A program made the position numbers and the translations under genes. From Lutjanus erythropterus (taxonomy: Eukaryota; Chordata; Actinopteri; Lutjaniformes; Lutjanidae), in assembly GCA_020091685.1 (NCBI GenBank), contig CM034593.1, forward strand, positions 44,331,733 to 44,395,732: DNA of 64,000 nucleotides, read 5' to 3'. Every line of letters starts with the position of its first letter. Position 1 is the stretch's first letter. Below, piece after piece: positions 58,752 to 64,000 of the stretch. The notes under the pieces are model-generated. The model had not been told where the DNA came from, ran no database searches, and worked only from the letters and a program-made list of their open reading frames with translations.

Positions 58752-58990
58752 TTTTCAGCCACTTGGGGGCAGCACATGAAGCTGTAAACACAACATTATT
58801 ATATTATCACCTTATAAAGCTGTTATCGCTAATGTGTTGGCAAGCAGCTGCCTATTTACACATCCAGCAATCACTGAACAACATTAGCATTTATTTTAGT
58901 TATCGTTTTGGCTTCCATCCACTCCTATATGCTACATTACTACACTGACCAGCTAGCCGCTAACTTTGTCTGTTGGGCATACAGAGACCA
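58752..58990 (+). repeat. Diverged fragment of the 52500 tandem unit
   Basis: It begins TTTTTCAGCCACTTGGGGGC and continues through CATCCAGCAATCACTGAACAAC and GCTAACTTTGTCTGTTGGGC, in the order seen in the array units. Confidence 0.65.
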
Positions 58991-60692
58991 CCACGTGACC
59001 GAAACTTCAAATATAAGCTGTAGTCAGTGGCGAGAGGCAAATTATTTTCTGATCTTGTTTGAACTGCACACACATATGATGCCAGTTTCAAAGATAATTT
59101 GACAAGTAAAGTATGCTTGTCGTAAAACTGTTAAAATATCAGACTATGAAGACACGTAACAAGAAAGAAATCTGAACACAGCCTGTGATTGGTTGACAAG
59201 TCAGAAGCACAGCCTCTGATGGGTCAACTCAACCTAACAAGATGCTAACAACAACAACAGCTGTTTTCAAAACTGAAAATTAACTACAGAAGACATTTAG
59301 TGTTCGATTTATCCTTATGTAGGTATTTTTCCATGCCCCACAAAAAAGATGCTGCACTTCAAGGCTGGATAACAAGGCTTCAGAAAGGGATACAATTACA
59401 CCAGAGCTGACATTGTAAAGATGCAATGTTAGCGTTAACATAAGCTTAAAGTTAGCCTTTCCTGCTCACATTACTTCACTTTTCCAGCAGTTGGGAAATA
59501 ACAGACAAGACTTTGTCAGCGCAGTATGAAAAAAATGTATACCTTTTTAGGTCAAATCAACTTTCTGCTATAAACTGGGTTAATTAGAATAGTGAGACGA
59601 TTGAAACTATGATGTTGCATCCGTAAAACCAAAACAATGAGCTGAAAGATGCTAAAACTCTCTGTAAAGCTGAGAAGAACTGCAGAATTGTGGGACTGTG
59701 GGTTCATCATTACAAGGTTTTCACATTACACAAAGTCATTTGATCTGACATTATGAATTCACAACTCAATAATTATTTAATAATTGCAACTTCCCTGAAA
59801 TTTCATGTCATTAAATTTAAATGTCTTTGTATGCAAATGCATGCTCTATGCATAAAAAATGTGGGAAACCATCAAGAGAGGGTCATGCGTGTCAGAACAG
59901 ACATGACTATAATAGTTCATTAGTGCATGCCTTTAACTGCTTTCAACTCTGATGATCAGTGCTGTGTGGAAGATTATGCTCTGTGTTCTTTAGTTTAATT
60001 TAATTCCGTCCAATTTTTAGTTGTTTGAAAGTTCTTTCACTTTGTGCTTTTGTAGTAAATTCAAAACAATCTGTATTTTAGAATAAATTTTGATCTCACA
60101 AAAAAGAAATCTTAAGTCATGCTTGGTGCCATGTCTGCTTTCTTTGCTCAACCACTGAACCTTTTCACACTTCTGTTCAAGCTTTGCCCCACATACTGTA
60201 GCACCACTGGCTGTACTCCATCTGTTGTCATACAGCGTGTGAATATGATACAGCGTTTCTATTGAACACTTCACACTCTGTCAGATCTGTTTGACTAAAG
60301 CATCTCACATATTGACACCACCAGGATGGTATTACCACTAAAACGCTTGTGTGACGCTGTCCAGACCCTGGTCTGCTTTGCGTGATCTGACTGTCAAAGT
60401 AAAAAAAGGCTACAGCATTCATTCATTCACATTCAGTTTCGCTCGAGCAGATGAGGCGTTAAACCTCTGGGATTTGCACAAATGAAGCCAGGATGTTTTA
60501 TGTGATCACAGGGTGGATTGGTACAGTAAATATTCTTTGATGATACTATCCCAAATGGACTTGAAAAAAAACAACAACTTTACAATCCAGTTCAGAAACA
60601 GGTTTGGTTTCATGTCAAATCTTGATTACATTTGACTCATCTCACCTCATAGCCTTCCTGTGTAAGTTTAAAAAGTGAATACAAAGTTAAGA

Positions 60693-61575
60693 CTGGGTTG
60701 TACCAACACTGATTAATTTAACATGAGATTACATCTAATCAGAGTTAAAAACTAATCTCAGTTAAGTAAATCCAAGTTTAGTTAAATTAAGTAGAGTTTA
60801 ATCAATAAATTTGAGTGCTGTTGGGACCTAGTAAGTATAAAAGAAAAAGAAAGTTCTTCTGTTTGCTTTGGAAGCTAAAATGTTAACAGAACATTACATT
60901 GTCTGCTAGTTAGTTAAAAATGTTAAATTTTGCACTGTTTGCTAGCTAGCTAAAAAGTTAATTAAACATTACATTGTTTGTTGGCTAGGTAGCTAAAATT
61001 TTCACAAAATGTCACATTGTCTATTAGCTAAGTAAATGGTTAAAACCAACTGCAAATCATCCAGCAAACAACTGCATTGTTTGCTGGAAGATTAACAAAA
61101 CGTTGCCTTGTTTTCTAGCTAGCTAGAAGTTTGACTAAATATACTGTTGTTTGCTTGCTAGCTAAAAAGTTAGTTATAGTTAGTAGTTAGCCTATTCATG
61201 ACAACTCAGCAGAGAAGCTCTAATTTTTCCTCCTTTGAGAAAAACTCTAAATTTGATTCAGTTTGTGCATCAATTTTCTTCAAGAAACTTGATTATCTAT
61301 CTCAATCCATCTAAAAAAGGCAGCTGTTTTAAAAGTTAAATCTCCTCAAGTATAAGTTTAAAGTTAATACTGGATTACATTTTAAATTGAAGTTTTGGTG
61401 TAACAAAAGTAAATTCAATTTAGGTTTAGAGCAAAAACTAAACAGAGATTTAACGAGAAGTTTAAATTTAACCTTTTCTGTATTTTAAGACAGTTTAAAA
61501 GTTGGAGCAGTGTAATTTAAAGTTAAACCAGGATTTAATCGGGCTTAGAAATGAATCTTTGTTGATGCAACCCAG
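60693..61575. mobile_element. TIR element with internal 'GCTAGCTAAAAAGTTA' minisatellite
   Basis: The ends CTGGGTTGTACCAACACTGATT and the reverse complement of the right end (CTGGGTTGCATCAACAAAGATT) match with few differences. Inside, about 60880-61195 is a degenerate repeat of about 58 bp with ACATTACATTGTTTGCTAGC and GCTAGCTAAAAAGTTA. There is no transposase frame. Confidence 0.75.
60880..61195 (+). repeat. Degenerate minisatellite, unit about 58 bp
   Basis: Five or so units of 'TTTGCTAGCTAGCTAAAAAG...AACATTACATTG' type, with imperfect spacing, inside the TIR element. Confidence 0.75.
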
Positions 61576-63162
61576 CTGAAGAGTGTTGTTGTTGATCAAG
61601 TGCAGACAGGGTGGAGTAGAACATCTCAGGCTACACTTCATGTAACATGTGTCTCTAAGAGCAGAATGTCACGCCTGTCACACACACGCAAAGACAGTGA
61701 GACCGTTTATGTATGTAACACCAGGCAACTGTGTCCCTTAATCTCATGCAAAGTAAAGTGCACATCAACGATCTCGGTTATGCGATCTGAGTTCTCCACA
61801 CACTCATGTTCCTAATCCCCTTTTCCATACAGTCTCACCATGGGACATCACCAAGATGCTTTCATGTGACAGTATGTTGTGCTGCTTGCTATCATATCAC
61901 GGGTGGAGCCTGATGACCCGTGCTGGGATGGTAGACAATTTTCCTGTGTGCCCTGTTCCTGTGAAACCTAGAAAATGAGCTAAAAGGGATGTCAGATAGC
62001 ACTAAAAGGAAATAACATCTGTAATTTGATATGATGACACAAACAATATCTCTGAATAATATTTTTTTCTGAGTCAACATTGCAATGTTTACAAAAATGC
62101 CCCTTTTAATTACCTGCTTTTAATGCTGTGTTGCCCACACAAAAAAGATGTTTTTATGAATGAGGACAGGGACCGGCCTTAAAAAAATAAAATACAAAAA
62201 AAAAAAAAAAAAAAAATCAGAGGTTGTTACTAAGCAACAAGCTGCACTGTTTTCACTATAGAAAGCACAGCTTTTCAGCTAGTTGTATTTCTGAGCCAAA
62301 CCTTGCATTCAATCAGGAGGCTGAAAACTATCTTTGAACTTTCCCCTAAATTGTGAATATTCATGTTTAAGGAAATTTAAGGAAATGAACATCCACCCTA
62401 CAGTCTGCTTTATCCCTTTGCTGTAACACCAGACAGCTCTGTCAATAGAAGGAAACATGGTTTCCTCTCCGGGTGAGAGAAGATTTCTTTTAAAGTGTAA
62501 GAGCTGCACTACCACTGGCTCTTCATTCACTAAAAGTGCATATCTGGTTTGTTATGTATGTTTAAGTGGAGCCACTCAGCATTTATTAGGCCTCGGAGTG
62601 GATGCTTTGAGCTCATTATCTGTATCAAGCAGCTTTATTCCCACATATGACTTTGCGTGTGTGGCCTAATTACACCTTTTTGTACCATCTTTAGAGTGCA
62701 AACTTCAACAAAATATATGAGCCCAAGCTGGTGGTCATAAATGAATCTGTATTCATCTTTGGGAGCGCGCTTCGAGCAGCAGACACACACTGCTGCGCCA
62801 CTTGTTGGTCCTCGTCTTGCGAGGCTCTGCTGACAGGCTCTGTGAAGCCTCTCTTCTTCCTAATAGGGCAATCCATCATCTTTCTAAAGATCAGGTGAGG
62901 ACTAGATTAGCAGGATCTCTGCACATTGTCACGTCACAGCAGCACATTTTATCGTGTTGATGTCTTGCAGCGGGGGCTAATATTGGCCCAGACGTCTAAG
63001 CCTGTGTTTTGTTTTGTCTGCTCTTTTTAGGCGGTGTAACCTTCCACGTTCATAGGCTTATCATCTAACACAAGTGATCACAAACTTCAATTATGTTAAT
63101 ACAGGGTCAACACATGTGTACATGCAACCAAAATTACATTCACTGTCGGTGCAGTAGTGACT

Positions 63163-63432
63163 TACTATGAAGCCGTACAATACCATACAGTACAACACCA
63201 TACAATATGATACGATACAATACTATACCACATGATAGTGCAATACGATGCTGTATATATCAATATGATATGATACTACACAACACCGTACAATACCATA
63301 CTATACAAATACAATAGGATACCATACAATACAATACCATACATACATACAATACCTTATAATATGATACTGTACAATAAGATTCTGTGCAATATGATAT
63401 GATACCATTCCATACCAAAATATACTGTATCA
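63163..63432 (+). repeat. Degenerate CATACAATAC / GATAC array
   Basis: Repeated words ACCATACAATA, GATATGATAC and ACAATAC fill about 270 bp with a period of about 5-10 bp. Confidence 0.9.
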
Positions 63433-63689
63433 CAGGTCTACATTTTCTTGGTAAGTAGGTGGTAATTAGGAAGTAACTTATTTAGACCTTCTTTGAAATT
63501 ACCCAGAAAACATTTATCCCAAACTTTATGGCAAGTAAATGATAATTAGTAAGTAACATGTTAGAAATTTCGGTGAAATTGCCACAGATTTTCCAGGAAT
63601 CAGAGCAGTAGTGATACCATTTACTTAATACAGAAACCTAATTTACTTGAAATATTCACATCAGGGCAGCAGGGGATGAATTGTAACTG

Positions 63690-63935
63690 CTCATCAAAAG
63701 TTAGACTGAAACTAGTCGGAAATTGGGCCAGCATTATCATCAGAAGTCTGGAAATTAAGCTGCCATGGTCAGCAGACGTTAGACATAAACTTGATGAAAA
63801 TTAAACTGGAACAATTCACTTTAATTTAGTGTCCTGCTCAGCAGAAGTTAGGCAGAAAATAGCTGAAAGTTAAGCTGGCATGACCAGTAGAAATTGAACT
63901 GAATGTAGAAAGAAATTAAGCTGTAACAATTCATT
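63690..63935 (+). repeat. Degenerate array, 'GAAATTAAGCTG' units
   Basis: Words CAGAAGTTAGaCaGAAA, ctGAAAaTTAAgCTGg and ATGaTCAGCAG recur about four times with a period of roughly 50-70 bp. Confidence 0.75.
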
Positions 63936-64000
63936 AACACGCCTGTTGCGCAAGTAACATGTAAGGTAAACAGTTATTCATCCCCTGACATGGACATTAG

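Larger units (their letters stand above)
58701..64000. other. CACNG1 intron 1 (presumed) to window end; exon 1 not seen
   Basis: I searched the minus strand for an exon encoding TM1 and GLWxxC and found none. Contents: fragment of the 52500 tandem unit (58752-58990), a TIR element (60693-61575), poly-A (about 62196-62217), and two degenerate tandem arrays (63163-63432, 63690-63935). Confidence 0.65.

Noticed and set aside
58701-64000. Search for CACNG1 exon 1
   Set aside because: No minus-strand sequence encoding TM1 or the TDHW/GLWxxC motif was found, so it is taken to be outside the window.

Overview
The window is vertebrate nuclear DNA, most likely from a percomorph teleost. It holds spliced genes with GT/AG introns and long CA and GT microsatellites. 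It also holds many short non-autonomous DNA transposons with 'AGGGACAGTTCACC'-type ends, a hAT element, a truncated LINE and fish-style minisatellites. The fish assignment rests on protein similarity and on recognising repeat types, not on a database search. No bacterial features, CRISPR arrays, rRNA or tRNA genes were seen.

Plus strand, 2485-36759: the 3' two-thirds of HELZ (helicase with zinc finger), in 15 coding exons that join in one frame (3737 nt, about 1245 codons) and end at a TGA after a [11 protein letters not shown]-terminus. The first exons (CCCH zinc finger, Walker A) lie before the window. Local exons e1-e6 carry the end of the UPF1-like SF1 helicase core (DEAA box, GDxx[14 protein letters not shown]) and a PAM2 motif for poly(A)-binding protein. 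Exons e7-e15 encode the long, disordered Q/P/H-rich tail. The 3' UTR follows, with candidate poly(A) signals at 37095 and 37356 and a striking 16-bp inverted repeat between them.

36760-48344: HELZ 3' UTR and convergent intergenic DNA, with two foldback transposons, one more dispersed repeat, a CA array and a minisatellite of about 21 bp interrupted by a LINE tail. I recognised no other gene here.

Minus strand, 58700-48345: exons 2-4 of CACNG1 (calcium channel gamma-1 subunit of skeletal muscle). Exon 1 was not found and is probably beyond 64000. HELZ and CACNG1 lie tail to tail, as I recall for human chromosome 17, which supports both identifications. Intron 3 of CACNG1 is almost filled by a dense GGTTC/GAACC repeat field. 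Intron 2 holds a tandem array of roughly 2.7 units containing a perfect 31-bp hairpin. Distal intronic or upstream DNA (58701-64000) holds a TIR element with an internal minisatellite and two more degenerate tandem arrays.

The most noteworthy items are: the long-range inverted repeat in the HELZ 3' UTR; a GC-AG intron beside a weak GT donor around a small HELZ exon; a pure (CAG)11 plus polyproline tract in the last HELZ exon; five copies of one palindromic TTAA element with different internal deletions, one making up most of HELZ intron 14; and the GAACC field. I did not find evidence for a wholly new multi-gene system.
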